Under the pieces are notes generated by a model, which saw only the letters and a program-made list of their open reading frames with translations, made no database searches and was not told the DNA's origin. Shown here in pieces: positions 12,422-23,234 of a stretch of DNA of 64,000 nt. The stretch spans positions 930,001 through 994,000 of the forward strand of contig JAQJZZ010000005.1 of NCBI GenBank assembly GCA_030077755.1. The letters run 5' to 3'. Position numbers and translations under genes: made by a program. This stretch comes from Filosporella fistucella. Lineage: Eukaryota > Ascomycota > Leotiomycetes > Helotiales. The stretch's first letter is position 1. Every line of letters begins with the position of its first letter.

Positions 12422-13569
12422 GAGGGGGAGGCCCGAGGGGTTTGGAAGGAAGTGGGAAGAGGGTTGTGGGATCTGGGGTGGAATGGATGGGTTGGTTTGG
12501 GGAAGGAATTTGTGAGCAAAGGAGAGGTGGTTTGATATCTGGTTAGCACTTAGATCTCTCCCCCGGCACAAACTCATCTATATCAAAATATGCAAATCCT
12601 ACACCAACTATCCGCACTCCCTCTCCTCCTCTCCCTACTCACACACTCCCAAGAAAGCTATACCCTCCAAACGTTGATTCCTCCAAAAACAAACTCCTCA
12701 CAACCATAAATCCCATACCAAGCACACACCAAGTCAGCCAATCTATTCCACTATCAGTATGCCAAACAGCAGGATGCTTTCGACATGTCTCGCATGTTGA
12801 ATCTAAAGATCGTATCTGATGTATTATTTGCTTTGAGGTGCAGGTAGGGAGGGAACAGAAGAGTGCTGAGGCGCGGGGGTAGTGGTTGCAGGTGTGCAGG
12901 GTGGAGAGGAGGAGGATACATATTTTTTCTTTTTACTTTTTGCGTGGAGAGTTCTGGGTCTAGAAAGGCGAAGTGAGTATCTCTGGGATTGAGAATAAGA
13001 ATTGATTATCCTGTTTGCGGCGTTTAGGGGAATCGTTCATTGTTCCTAGTTTTGGTGCTTCTTTATTGAGGACTTGAAAGTTTGAGAATATCATTTGCGA
13101 AGGTTGATTAATTGAATCTACAAGCACAGAAGCTTTTAACATGATTGGGCTTATTTTGCTTCCCTAGGGTTCAAGCTGCTCTGGTGAAGAATTGACTTTC
13201 AAATTTCTAAGTGGAATGGAATAGGTTATTTGTCGATTCAGTCTAGATCTCCAATATCCTGCAGTTGATGTTTCCTCCATGATCGATTATATTCTCAATA
13301 CACCCACTTCGACCCCATGGTATGATTTCATCAATTGAATCACACGCTTTCAACCTCCTTGCGTAATACGTCAGCTTCCTGTTGCCCCTACTCCTTGCCC
13401 TGCCCTTGGCCACAACCCTTCATCTAATTTCCCACGACCTCCTCTGCTCTTACTTGAACCCCGTTAAATGATGGATAAGTGTGGCAAGGATAACAACAAA
13501 TATAAATACTATCAAAATTACTTGCACTTCCTCCACAGTCATAGGCAGGTGTCCTCTATACTGTGGTCT
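12422..13569. other. Intergenic region
   Basis: About 1.1 kb. The minus-strand frame over 12163-12549 is the mirror of the SDR exon. Nothing else supportable. Confidence 0.6.
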
Positions 13570-13769
13570 TCATCTCGGTGAATCTTCCGGTCTCCCTATA
13601 TCATGGAGATAATCACGGTAGTTTTGGCATTCAGGGCACCGGGGATGTTCGTATACGTTCATAGTGCTGTTTGTGAGGGAGAAGCAAAATATGTCTGTAC
13701 ATCGGTTCGGTATTTGTAGCTTTGGTGGTCGCAGGTTGTGTAAAATGTTCTGATTGTGGTGTAACACAT
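13570..13769 (-). pseudogene. Small Met-Cys-start Cys/His protein, apparently frameshifted
   Basis: From the ATG at 13769 the minus strand reads MCYTTIRTFYTTCDHQSYKY and continues to SQTAL, then TGA at 13659-13661. One frame over, overlapping the end, the sequence reads MNVYEHPRCPECQNYRDYLH and stops at 13570. The first part matches the N-terminal signature of a group of small fungal proteins (Met-Cys, then Tyr..Cys-x-His). The second supplies the C-x2-C that usually closes that module. The two halves together look like one gene of about 65 codons broken by a one-base shift near 13665. A spliced explanation was sought, but no intron of plausible size restores the frame. Two other proteins here start in the same way (14224 and 34866). 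Function unknown; the His/Cys spacing suggests metal binding. Confidence 0.5.
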
Positions 13770-14223
13770 TGTGGGTGAGTTTGGACCTCGACGATTGTGA
13801 TTCTGAAGTGGAAGATTCGAGTGAGTGTGATTATAGAAAAGATTTTCGTCCTTTGTTAATGTTGACTTTTGGAACTCTTATTGTTATATTTAAATGCATA
13901 GCCTCGTTCACTTGGATCATTAGCAGGTTCGAACTTTACTTGGTGCGTTGACTTTTGTTAATGGTAAAGATAGAACTCCTGACAAAGCAATTGATTTACT
14001 TCTCTGTGCTGAGATATTGGCACTCATGTCTTTATATTGGGTCATGTGATGGACAATGGTACACACTGGAAGCGGAATAAACCCAAAAGATGCTTCTTTG
14101 TCAGACCTTATTTCAGACTTACCGCAAAAGTTGAATGGAAAAATTCGTACCTTATCTATCTCCAAGTCTTCTAGCAGAAACTGTTGAGAACTGACTATAA
14201 CTCATGCTCAACTAAACACCAAA
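13770..14223. other. Divergent intergenic region between two Cys/His genes
   Basis: 454 bp between the start of the frameshifted Cys/His gene (minus) and the RING-type gene (plus). It could serve as a shared promoter. No specific element was recognised. Confidence 0.5.
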
Positions 14224-15660
14224 ATGTGTATTCAAGAACAAAACAACTTTTACCACAAATGTACCCACGTTCAGACCGTTACAATTCCCTCAATCAATTC
14301 AGAATGTAGCCATTATAGAGTCAGCTGTTCCTACCAATTGGGATATTGTCCACGCTGTTCTTGGCAAGGAAGCTTCATCCCCGGTATCCTAGTTCCTGTA
14401 TCTTATGAGCAGGAATTTCCCGCAATCCCTTGCTTCACCGCAGAAAATAAGCGTTGTGAGGGGAAAGTCATGGCGACAGTTTCACTGCCGAGACAGGAAC
14501 GATATTCAGGAGTAAATTTGATGAAGAGACGAAAACGTTTTCTGGAAAATGAGGATAATGGCTACTACCAATTTTTAGGTCAACGACATCTTCAATTATA
14601 CGAAGATATAGCCAAAGCAGAGAGAGCAGAAGGCAAAACGGGCGTAGAGAGAACCTACTGGATGTGGTCAAAGCCAGCAGGAGATAGTAATGATTGGTAT
14701 GAGGAGGACAGATTGCTTGCCTACAATCCATGCCCTGACTTCTACGACATGAATCCAGCCAGATTTGCAGAAGTGCATGATGATCATGCAATCTGCTTTT
14801 GTCAAGGGGGTCTCAGAGATGGAATCGTTGATCCTTATGACGAAACGCAGACACTCGACCGCTGCAACGGGGGTGGTATATATAACGGGCCAGAGTATAC
14901 AGCAGATAATTCTGGGGAGCAGGCTTGGGATGGGGGTCACCCAATTGTGTTTCCTTGCGGTCATGCTTTTGGAATGGGCTGTGCTAGAGGATGGATCGAA
15001 GGCATCCAAGTTGGATTTGCAGAACCTACGAAACCCAGCAACAAGTGCCCGAAATGCAATCAAATTTTTAAAATCGAACGAGAAAAGATATTGAAGATCG
15101 ATTGGTTGCCTGAAGGGTGGCACAGGGATCTGACATTAGAACAGCTTCCTGCAGTAGAAAAAGGATGGAGAATATTTCAAGAGATGGGTAGATACTACCT
15201 CATCTGGATCATCTTTATGCTCTTACTCAACCCACCTTACTGGCTCGGCATCGTTGAAATTCTCGTGGGAACTGTTGGTGCAATCCACTACCATGTTCAG
15301 TCAGAGAAGTTCCGCTGGATTAAAAGAGTTGAATTCCGCCCATATGAGCGCTTCGATCTTTGGCAATGGCATATAATGATCGTCCATAGTATTCTCCAAT
15401 TCGAATATTGGGACTGGGGGCGCAGTTATACGTTGGCAACTTTGTCTGATTACTTCTATTCGACGAGCAATGGGTTGGCGACGTTGTTCTTGTTCTGGTA
15501 CTGGTCTCGGACTGCTGTTGCGTATATTCTCCGTTGCTACCCTGGTTGGTTTTCCCATTTTTTACCTTTCCAATTCTTCAATCGTCGGGAGATGGTCCCT
15601 GAGGATGAGCCACAGGCTGTTCAGAACCTGGATGCCGATGATGATGGAGGTGAGAATTAA
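14224..15660 (+). CDS. RING-type zinc-finger membrane protein
   Basis: Single exon, 478 aa. The N-terminus, MCIQEQNNFYHKCTHVQ, carries a Met-Cys...Cys-x-His module with further Cys pairs (SYQLGYCPRCS). In the middle, AICFC (about residue 190), FPCGHAFGMGCARGWI (about 244-259) and NKCPKC (about 274-278) together form a RING-like arrangement: Cys pairs, a Cys-x-His centre and a closing Cys-x2-Cys. Hydrophobic stretches follow at about 322-355 and 415-440, suggesting two or more membrane spans, then an acidic C-terminus. This is consistent with a membrane-anchored RING E3 ubiquitin ligase, but the ligand spacing is non-standard and the function is inferred. The TAA at 15658-15660 is followed by 25 further open codons (DWAGRGIVGGNVENM...) to a TAG at 15736. 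Confidence 0.7.
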   Translation: MCIQEQNNFYHKCTHVQTVTIPSINSECSHYRVSCSYQLGYCPRCSWQGSFIPGILVPVSYEQEFPAIPCFTAENKRCEGKVMATVSLPRQERYSGVNLMKRRKRFLENEDNGYYQFLGQRHLQLYEDIAKAERAEGKTGVERTYWMWSKPAGDSNDWYEEDRLLAYNPCPDFYDMNPARFAEVHDDHAICFCQGGLRDGIVDPYDETQTLDRCNGGGIYNGPEYTADNSGEQAWDGGHPIVFPCGHAFGMGCARGWIEGIQVGFAEPTKPSNKCPKCNQIFKIEREKILKIDWLPEGWHRDLTLEQLPAVEKGWRIFQEMGRYYLIWIIFMLLLNPPYWLGIVEILVGTVGAIHYHVQSEKFRWIKRVEFRPYERFDLWQWHIMIVHSILQFEYWDWGRSYTLATLSDYFYSTSNGLATLFLFWYWSRTAVAYILRCYPGWFSHFLPFQFFNRREMVPEDEPQAVQNLDADDDGGEN

Positions 15661-16677
15661 GACTGGGCGGGCCGCGGTATTGTGGGCGGCAACGTCGAAA
15701 ACATGGCTGAGAACGTCGCCGTTGTTATTGACGTGTAGGATTTCGTGGCAGACTGAAAAAGGTAGCTATGATTCCTTGAATAGCAAAGCTACAGACTTGG
15801 TTTAGATATGAGTCGTATTGAATAGAAGGGGGTCAAGTGACTCACGTCTGTAAAATAATCTAGTTGTCGAATAAAAATATTGCCGGACCACACGTTTTCA
15901 AAATACCACAGGTCTTCCAGTATTAATGAAGTCAAGGGAAGGATAGTAGCAGTCCGTGGGAGATTATATGACTAGAAAGGCTGAAAAACGTTCCTGTGGA
16001 GTCATCGATTCTAGGATGAACTGCAAACAGATAGGAAGAATATCGTTGAGCTCGACTTGGTCAAAATTTACTGCCATGATTGAGGACTAATTGACCAAAG
16101 TAAGCGAGGAGAATATTCGTGAGTTGTATTTGCGAAGTCCAAAGTATTATCAACGAGGGCAGAATGAGCCAACAAATATCGTCCAGTCCATTTTTGTGAA
16201 GTGAAGTCGAAAGATTGATGTCAAGCTGTCAGCCGAGACCACTCCCACACTCCCGGCCCTAATGCAGCCATCGGTGAAACGAAACCCTCAATTATGCACC
16301 TCTCGGGGCTTTCTTAAGCCAACAAGAAAACCCTATCCAATATCCTGGAAATCCTCGGCGATCATTCAAATCCTTACAGGCCATACTAGCATGGCGTCAA
16401 TAGCGCAATTCGTATCAGCAAGCTTGAACGTCGTGCATTGCCAGCTTCGGAACTTCGTCCACAAAATAAGCACCAAGTGGGAAGCTATCCAGATGTCAGG
16501 AACAGATATGAGGCCATTTATACATTCATCATTGGGGCTAAGAGAAACATGGCTTTTCGAAATTATAGGATGAATGACGATGATCTGCGGCTGAAGTATA
16601 TATTAAGATCGAGGTACCTCGAATGTTCGATTACAACCTTTGTATCGAGTTTCTGAACCTAAAGGTTAACACAAACA
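15661..16677. other. Intergenic region
   Basis: About 1 kb. Apart from the short in-frame tail after the RING gene stop (15661-15738), the frames at 16262-16656 have no recognisable content. Confidence 0.55.
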
Positions 16678-17221
16678 ATGCGTATCTCCTCGCTACTCGC
16701 TGCTACTCTCGTAGCTGGAACTACCAGTGCAAAGACATTCTTCTTGGATCCCGCCTCAGAGATTCGGAACGTCCTCGCCCATTACTGCATAATCCTCGAC
16801 ACGAAAACGTATCCAGATCTATCGTTAGTCTACACACCTGACGCCGTCGCAAACTTTACGACCATTGGATTGGGCGTTCTCAATGGCCTACCTGCGATTG
16901 AGAAGACCATGAATACGAGTCTGTTTGGGATACCAACTCAGCATGCGATGACGACAAGCTATATTGCAGGGATTGAGAATAAGTCCGCAAGTGCTGTGAC
17001 CTAGTAAGTTCTTCTTATCAATGTTCTCACATGTTGCTGATGTATGCAGCTATACTTTGGAACAATTTGGAACGGGAAACAAGACCGGAACCTTGTTCAC
17101 AGTCTGGGGGAAATGGGAAGACAAGTTGGTGCTGGACGGTGGGAATTGGAAGATCAAGAATCGACAGGTTGTTGCTATGGGAGGACCACTTATTGGCAGT
17201 TTCGTTGTGCCAAAGCATTGA
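16678..17221 (+). CDS. Secreted SnoaL-like (NTF2-fold) protein
   Basis: Two exons, 16678-17003 and 17050-17221, 165 aa. The intron is 46 nt with gtaagt and tgcag, and the join keeps the frame through a Tyr codon. Residues 1-19 (MRISSLLAATLVAGTTSAK) are a clear signal peptide. The mature part has HYCIILDTKTYPDLSLVYTP and ANFTTIGLGVLNGLPAIEKT, the usual N-terminal helix and first strand of SnoaL-like/NTF2-like proteins, and closes with GKWEDKLVLDGGNWKIKNRQ, which matches the last strands of that fold. There are N-glycosylation sequons (NFT, NTS, NKT). Fungal members are often secreted and of unknown function; some NTF2-like proteins are isomerases or cyclases. No substrate can be inferred. Confidence 0.78.
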
Positions 17222-17517
17222 GGAGGAAGAAGCAGAACTAAATCAACCGTAGACTTGCGTATTATTCTTGTTGCATTGAGCTATTGAGAGATAACCGTAT
17301 CAACATAACTAGACTGCAGCTGTCTGGCACGTCCTGTTGTGCTACTGTCTTGCATACAACCAAATCAGCATTTCCTTCTCCTTTTCTTCTTTCTTCAGAG
17401 ATTCTCTGATTTTCTGCATAATGAAATCTGCTAAAGCTTGTCCAACGGTCTTTGGTCGGATTTTGGCGAAAGAAAGCTTCATACCATGGGAATAGTATTA
17501 CTGCTCTCTTTCTTGAC

Positions 17518-18342
17518 CTAATGTCCGCTACAGCGCCTACATACGAATTTGTTGCGCCAAGTCTGTGTGAATGATTTTTCAGACCTTCCCTTCACCTCTT
17601 TCCAAATGATCTCCACATTTGGCCCTCCCCAGGAATAGCGGTATAATCGTTCGTGCCACTGAGCGGCCTGCCAGGGATGTTCTGGTTCTGGAATCCGACC
17701 GTCTTTAGACAGCATTTCTTTGCTTTGTGATACGTGGTCGACTTTGCAGGGGATTAGTGTGGAAATACAGTCACTACAGGTATCCCAGGTATGCCGTGAG
17801 ATTTGACTGGGTGTCAATTGACTGGTCAGCCTGGACACAGTTCCATAGTTTCTGCCTGTATCGTAATTCCAGACCGGATCATTCAAAGTAAGAGTCAAGG
17901 TCTCTAAATTCAACGGGCAGGATTTACGTGCAACCCTCTGGAATGTATCGAAGAAGTCTAGAGGACAGTCGCGGGATGGTGGCAGGGCTAGAGCTAGATG
18001 TCGCGGTCGTTGGTCGGGGTCTAGTCGGTTCAGGAAATTCCCAACGGCCCTTGAATACGACTGAGCGCATGGGAAAAGATAAGGGAAGTAAATGACGTCA
18101 ATATCGAAATTGAAATGAGTTGCAATATTGCCTCGCTGGATTCTCGTGGCACAATATAATGGCCTCGTAACCTCTCGAGATTCGACACATGCACTGAGTG
18201 TTCCGGGAGGAAAGGTGTAAAATGAGTAGCCCTCTTCACTTGCCCAGCGAACCTCTACCATTCGACCCTGTAATGATTCTTGCCATATTCGAATGCGTAT
18301 CTCTGGAGGCAGATATTTGAACAGCGTGAATTCAGTTGCCAT
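17518..18342 (-). CDS. 2EXR-domain protein
   Basis: Single exon, 274 aa. The N-terminus, FTLFKYLPPEIRIRIWQESL, is the start of the fungal 2EXR (F-box-like) domain: a hydrophobic F..LP.EIR..IW helix, followed by VEVRW and, near residue 50, LSACVESREVTRPLY. This module is very common in Leotiomycetes and Sordariomycetes and of unknown molecular function, although it resembles F-boxes. The C-terminus has CSDC and CRRCSGH cysteine pairs. The gene is convergent with the SnoaL-like gene (296 bp apart). Confidence 0.8.
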   Translation of the reverse strand: MATEFTLFKYLPPEIRIRIWQESLQGRMVEVRWASEEGYSFYTFPPGTLSACVESREVTRPLYCATRIQRGNIATHFNFDIDVIYFPYLFPCAQSYSRAVGNFLNRLDPDQRPRHLALALPPSRDCPLDFFDTFQRVARKSCPLNLETLTLTLNDPVWNYDTGRNYGTVSRLTSQLTPSQISRHTWDTCSDCISTLIPCKVDHVSQSKEMLSKDGRIPEPEHPWQAAQWHERLYRYSWGGPNVEIIWKEVKGRSEKSFTQTWRNKFVCRRCSGH

Positions 18343-20482
18343 GATGACACGTGGTCAGAATCGTCCGTGAGGTGGTTGGTCACCTGAGTGTGCTGGCGAA
18401 TTTCGAATGAATATCAAGCGTCTTGGCGAAAGCTTGCCACAGGGCTGAGGGCGTTCTTACTAAGTATGTATGAATTATTTCAAGGTAGATTGAGTTTGGA
18501 AATAAATTTTAGTGACGTTACACAGAAAAATTCAGTCGCAGCCATACCAGATGAGGCTCGACTCCACGTGATATGAAATCATGATAATCCATTCGATTTG
18601 TCTCAGCCTCAGAACTTCCAATTTTGTCCTGTGACGACTGAGAGAAATATGAATATGCTCATACTCTCGGTCGACCACGTACAGGTAGTATAGATTGCTC
18701 AAAATAGGCGGAGAGGATCGAGCTGGTGTTCTTGATTCTACGAGTGGTTTCCAAGATCGTTAACGTAATCGCAGAGTCTCTTTGCAACGGTGTTAGCGCC
18801 AAAAGATTTCGCAAAAAGAATGTTATTTATGACTAAAAAAAATCAAAAGAAAGTGCATCCTAACAGAGCCGTTCTTAAACGATTCTGGGAGACTATCAGC
18901 TGGGCGCTCCCGAGGAGAACTTAAGGCGGTCGTAACGATTTTACCGTCAGGAGTAAATAACTCAATGGTTTCATCCACTCACCCATCTCTCCTAAGCCAA
19001 CAGAAGGGAAAGTGCTATCATAGCATATAAAGGTGGCAGAAGTCCGTAGTTTGGCGTTGCGGTGGAAATGGGTTTTCCCCCCATAGTCTCAAGCAAGACA
19101 TAATAATGTCCAACGCAAATCAAATGGAAGTCGACGGGAAGGAGGATCCGGCACGTGACTAACGTTCCCCTCAGTCTAGGGCATATGGAACTCTACAATG
19201 AAAGGTAATTTTCGTACTACGTTTGACAAGAACAGGTCAATTATTGTGCCTAGGACCAGAGCTTTGGATGGGGAATAGTAATGAGGCCGGAACTACGTTA
19301 GGGGGAGATGATGCAAATTGTCAAACTCATACGTTATAATACGGTAAGTCTGCCAGTGTGGGATGCTCCGGAATGCTACAAACCTGAGTTGAACTTACAT
19401 TAGATGTTCCTCTATGTATCATCATGTGTGGACTGGTAACCTCTCGGCTGTCGAAACAGAGACTAAAATTTAACTTATGGGTTTGTTCGATGAGAGTAAT
19501 GATGTTGATGTTGAGTTGAACATGATGTAGTCTCCAGTAGCTCTAACCTAATCTAGAAGAAGTCAATTACACATATGCCCCCACTCTTGTTGGAAATTTA
19601 TGCCAAGCGTCATCAGCATTTTAAGTTCCTCACATAGGGACTTTCTCTCCGATTTTCACAGAACTCACCACATTACGATGTATTGCCGATACAATAATCT
19701 AGACCATCGTGTCTGCAATATCTTCCCAAAGTCCAATCTCTCCAACATCGTGCAACATGACGCGGCTCAGTTCAAATGAAGCTCAACACAGCGTAAATTC
19801 ACATACTGGTCGAACAACAATGGTTATCTTTCCTTGCTATCGGCGTCCTACCCAAACTCAGAGATTCCAGCGAATTTATCAATTTTTTGAACAAAATGTC
19901 TAGATTCAAAATAGCCACAACTCCGTGTCCAACCACCGGCAGCTAAATCATCCTTGCGAGAGCCGGCGCCTAGCGAGGACTATCTTCCTCCTCTCAACAA
20001 CCTCTCCATTGTATCCACGTGCAGAGCTCAATGGCTAATGGACTTAAGACCGACTCTTTCTGCATGCGCTGGACCCGGTGTTCTTCTTGAGTGGTTGGGA
20101 GTTGATCAATGCAGGAACGCGGAGCCTGGAGTTTTGGGGCAAGTGCGACATTTCATACTTTGCAAGTCCGGCGAAAGCCTTTAAATAATGACGATCCGGT
20201 GATGAGGCGGAGTACTGAGTAGATTCAATTATGTCACCCCAGCAAGTGAGGGGCAGAATACCAAAACGGCAATAGATTGGTGGGGTGCAATATATATCGA
20301 GGGAGGTACGACTCGGACATTGTACTCGAGGTAGGTACAACCCCCTCCGGAATCGTTCATTTGTTTCTTTGCTATATCACCAAGGGTTCATCATTCCATT
20401 GCGTCGTACAACCCAGATGTATTAGAATATTCTTTCGTCCGGATCGCAGTGGCAAATAGTGTTTGCTCATTTTTCGCTCAAA
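18343..20482. other. Intergenic region
   Basis: 2.1 kb with short frames only (for example 19709-19903 and 19954-20184), none recognisable. AT-rich; the last 200 bp form the promoter region of the lysophospholipase gene. Confidence 0.55.
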
Positions 20483-22148
20483 ATGTTTACACCTGTTGGA
20501 TTGTTCCTCGTCCTGGCATCTGCCATTCCGTCATTGGCAGGCTATACTCCTGTGAAAGGAACATGCCCTACTACCCCTCTTGTCCGAGATGCAAATGGGC
20601 TGTCGGATAGTGAGGAACTGTACAGAGTCTCTCGCAAAGCCCAAGCTGATATCGCTCTCAAATCTTGGTTGACAAAGACGAGTGCAGGTTTTGGAACTGG
20701 CGAATTACCAACAGTGAGTTCTGCTGTAAAGATATATAGATGAAACTAAATTCGGACAGATCGCATTGACTACAAGTGGAGGTGGTTACAGGAGTCTGCT
20801 TTCTGGGGCAGGCGTGATTCAAGGCTTCGATGCACGAGATAGTGCAGTCAGTACCAGCGGTCTTTACCAAGCTTTGACATATCAAGCTGGACTCTCGGGT
20901 GGAGGATGGTTACTATCATCCCTTGCTGGCAATAATTATCCAACAATCACTTATCTCAAGGAAAATCTTTGGAAGAATGCCTTCCAAACCACTGCATTGG
21001 ATCCTGGCTATTGGTTCGTAGCCATTGCCTATGCTCGCATTATTTCTGATATTCTGAAGAAAGAGCTTGCTGGATATGACGCGACTTTGACCGACCCATG
21101 GGGAAGACTACTTTCTTATCAATTACTCACTGGTTCGGATGGCGGTGTAGCAACTACTCTTTCATCGGTAGCTTCATCTACAAATTTTACCTCGTTCGGT
21201 GTTCCATTCCCCATCATCACTGCCTTGGGAGTCAAAACTTGGCTGGGAGAATGTACCCCTGGTCCCAATGGCACAACCTATGAATTCAGTCCATACGAGT
21301 TTGGCAGCTGGGATAGCGATATCAGTGCTTTTACTCCAACCCAGTACTTGGGCACTTCAATGAAAGCTGGAAAGCCGACTGGTCAGTGTACAACAAATTA
21401 TGATAATCTTGGCTACATCCTCGGCACGTCAAGCAACCTGTTCAATGAAGCATGTTTGAGTATACCCTCGGCGATGATTTCGAGTACAGACATCCAAGCA
21501 GGGATTACGAAGATCCTCAACAGTGTTCACCAAGTCAAAACATCCGACCTCTATGCAACCTACCCAAATCCTTTTAATGGATATATCTCATCAACTGCTA
21601 CTGTTAACGTTGCCAACAATGTCCCTGCCCAAGATCATCTCAGCATAGTTGACGGCGGGGAGGCGTTGCAAAACAACCCCATATTCCCTTTCCTCCAACC
21701 CAGCCGAAACATCTCGGTCATCCTTGTCAACGATAACTCAGCGGACACGAGCAACAACTACCCTAATGGCTCTGAGATCTTGACTACATACGTACAATCC
21801 TTTAACCACGGGCTCACTCGAATGCCATTCATCCCATCAGTGGAGACATTCATCTCTCAGGGATTGAACACAAGAGCCACCTTTTTTGGATGCGGTGACA
21901 ACAGCAAGATTACAATCGTGTACTTACCAAACAAGGCTTATTCATATGCATCTGGCACATCGACAGCGAAGATAGCGTACTCCAAGACTGAGACGGATGA
22001 TATGATTTCAAATGGGGTACAAATTGCTACCCAGGGAGGAGATACCGCATGGGGTATGTGTCTTGGATGTGCTCTCATGATGAAGACGGGGCAGACGTTG
22101 CCAAGCGCATGTACAGCATGCTTTGAAAAGTATTGCTATTACGATTAA
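20483..22148 (+). CDS. Secreted lysophospholipase (phospholipase B family)
   Basis: Two exons, 20483-20713 and 20760-22148, 539 aa. The first true ATG is at 20483 and starts MFTPVGLFLVLASAIPSLAG, a signal peptide. Landmarks of the fungal PLA2/PLB catalytic domain are TTSGGGYRSLLSGAG (oxyanion/Arg loop, about residues 82-96), the nucleophile motif AGLSGGGW with Ser about 123, and VDGGEALQNNPIFPFLQPSR with the catalytic Asp about 375. The protein is Thr/Ser-rich with several N-glycosylation sites and ends in a Cys-rich CLGCALMM...CTACFEKYCYYD tail typical of the family. It should cleave acyl chains from lysophospholipids outside the cell, with roles in nutrition or membrane remodelling. No GPI signal is seen. 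Its length is slightly below that of usual fungal PLBs (about 600-650 aa). Confidence 0.93.
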
Positions 22149-23234
22149 GAGCGAGTAATTCTTAATAATGGCCTACGGTCACTTGAATCAATAGTATTAC
22201 TACAGCATCCATTCGTTTTCCGAACATTGCAAGAGCCCAGAAATGTCGGTCTCTTCCCGCCATTCCATAGTGCCGTGGACTGTATGAGAAATACGACACT
22301 TAGACCAGGAATCAAGGACAACACATACCTGTATTGTACAGCAAGAAGCGCATGCAGACAGCATTTACTCATCCGAATATTGGGCAAAAACTGGGACCTT
22401 GCGGTCTCCCCACCCCGTACAGAGCCTGGGTTGGCTGCGGGGTACAAGCATTCCTTATCGGACAATACCAACATCACTTGCATGCTTCCGCTTCCCGCAA
22501 CATTAATTATAAGCGCTTAAAGCTACTGATACAATGTGATATGACAGTAATAGAGATGACACAGTAATAATTCCTGACATTTAGGATCTGCCAAACTAAG
22601 GTACCAGGAAATGGATGCAGATGTCATGATGCGGGAGGGCCTTGTGCGCCTTGAAAATTTTGACACTCCAGCCACCGCTTTTAAAGCTCGTTAGCAGTGA
22701 CACTCTCTTTAGGCTTCCCGCACTTCGCGATTCTCCATCTCCTCTTCACCTTCAACAACCTTCACCAACTCTCACCTAACATGAGTACGAACTTGTAATA
22801 TATTTGTTGTATGATATTTGTTGTTTTGTACATCAGTTCGCTTTTCATCTTCTTTGCCTTGTACCCGATCGGAACTGCAGGATAACGTCCGCGCCAGGCG
22901 TTGCGACTCAGCATTCTCTCGTCGCTAATTTGGGACCAACAGAGACCTCAATTCCTCACCTATCAGCGTCTCACAACGCACTCACCTCGTTGCATCCAAC
23001 CCAACCCACCTCGCTCGAGAATCTCGACCCACCTTCATCCCATCAACAACGATCACCTTGCTTGTTGGCTTTCACTTCCTTTCCCATCGATGCGACTCAG
23101 ACACAACTACGTAGCTTCATATCAACGCTGAGCTCACCGCTGCGACACTTGCTCCACATGCCAGTTGGGCCGCATCGACTCCCGATCTCGACTTCTTAAG
23201 CGCCTGCTCGATCTGAACTGATCGAACACCAACA
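22149..23234. other. Intergenic region and long leader of the next gene
   Basis: 1.1 kb. The last 500 bp are C/T-rich, as in a fungal 5' UTR, and contain upstream ATGs. Confidence 0.55.
22781..22798 (+). promoter_or_regulatory. Possible uORF in the leader of the gene at 23235
   Basis: A five-codon ATG...TAA (MSTNL) sits in a pyrimidine-rich leader-like stretch. A second short frame starts at about 22810 (MIFVVLYISSLF..., 24 codons). Whether either is transcribed is unknown; a 5' UTR intron starting at gtaata (22795) would remove them. Confidence 0.3.

Noticed and set aside
12163..12577. Ser/Pro-rich minus-strand frames
   Set aside because: Mirror image of the SDR exon and its 3' flank.
13920..13945. 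ggttcgaac, resembling a tRNA B box
   Set aside because: No A box at the right distance and no cloverleaf could be drawn.
22901..23199. Plus-strand frames upstream of the 889-aa gene
   Set aside because: C/T-rich leader sequence gives Ser/Pro/Thr frames by composition alone.
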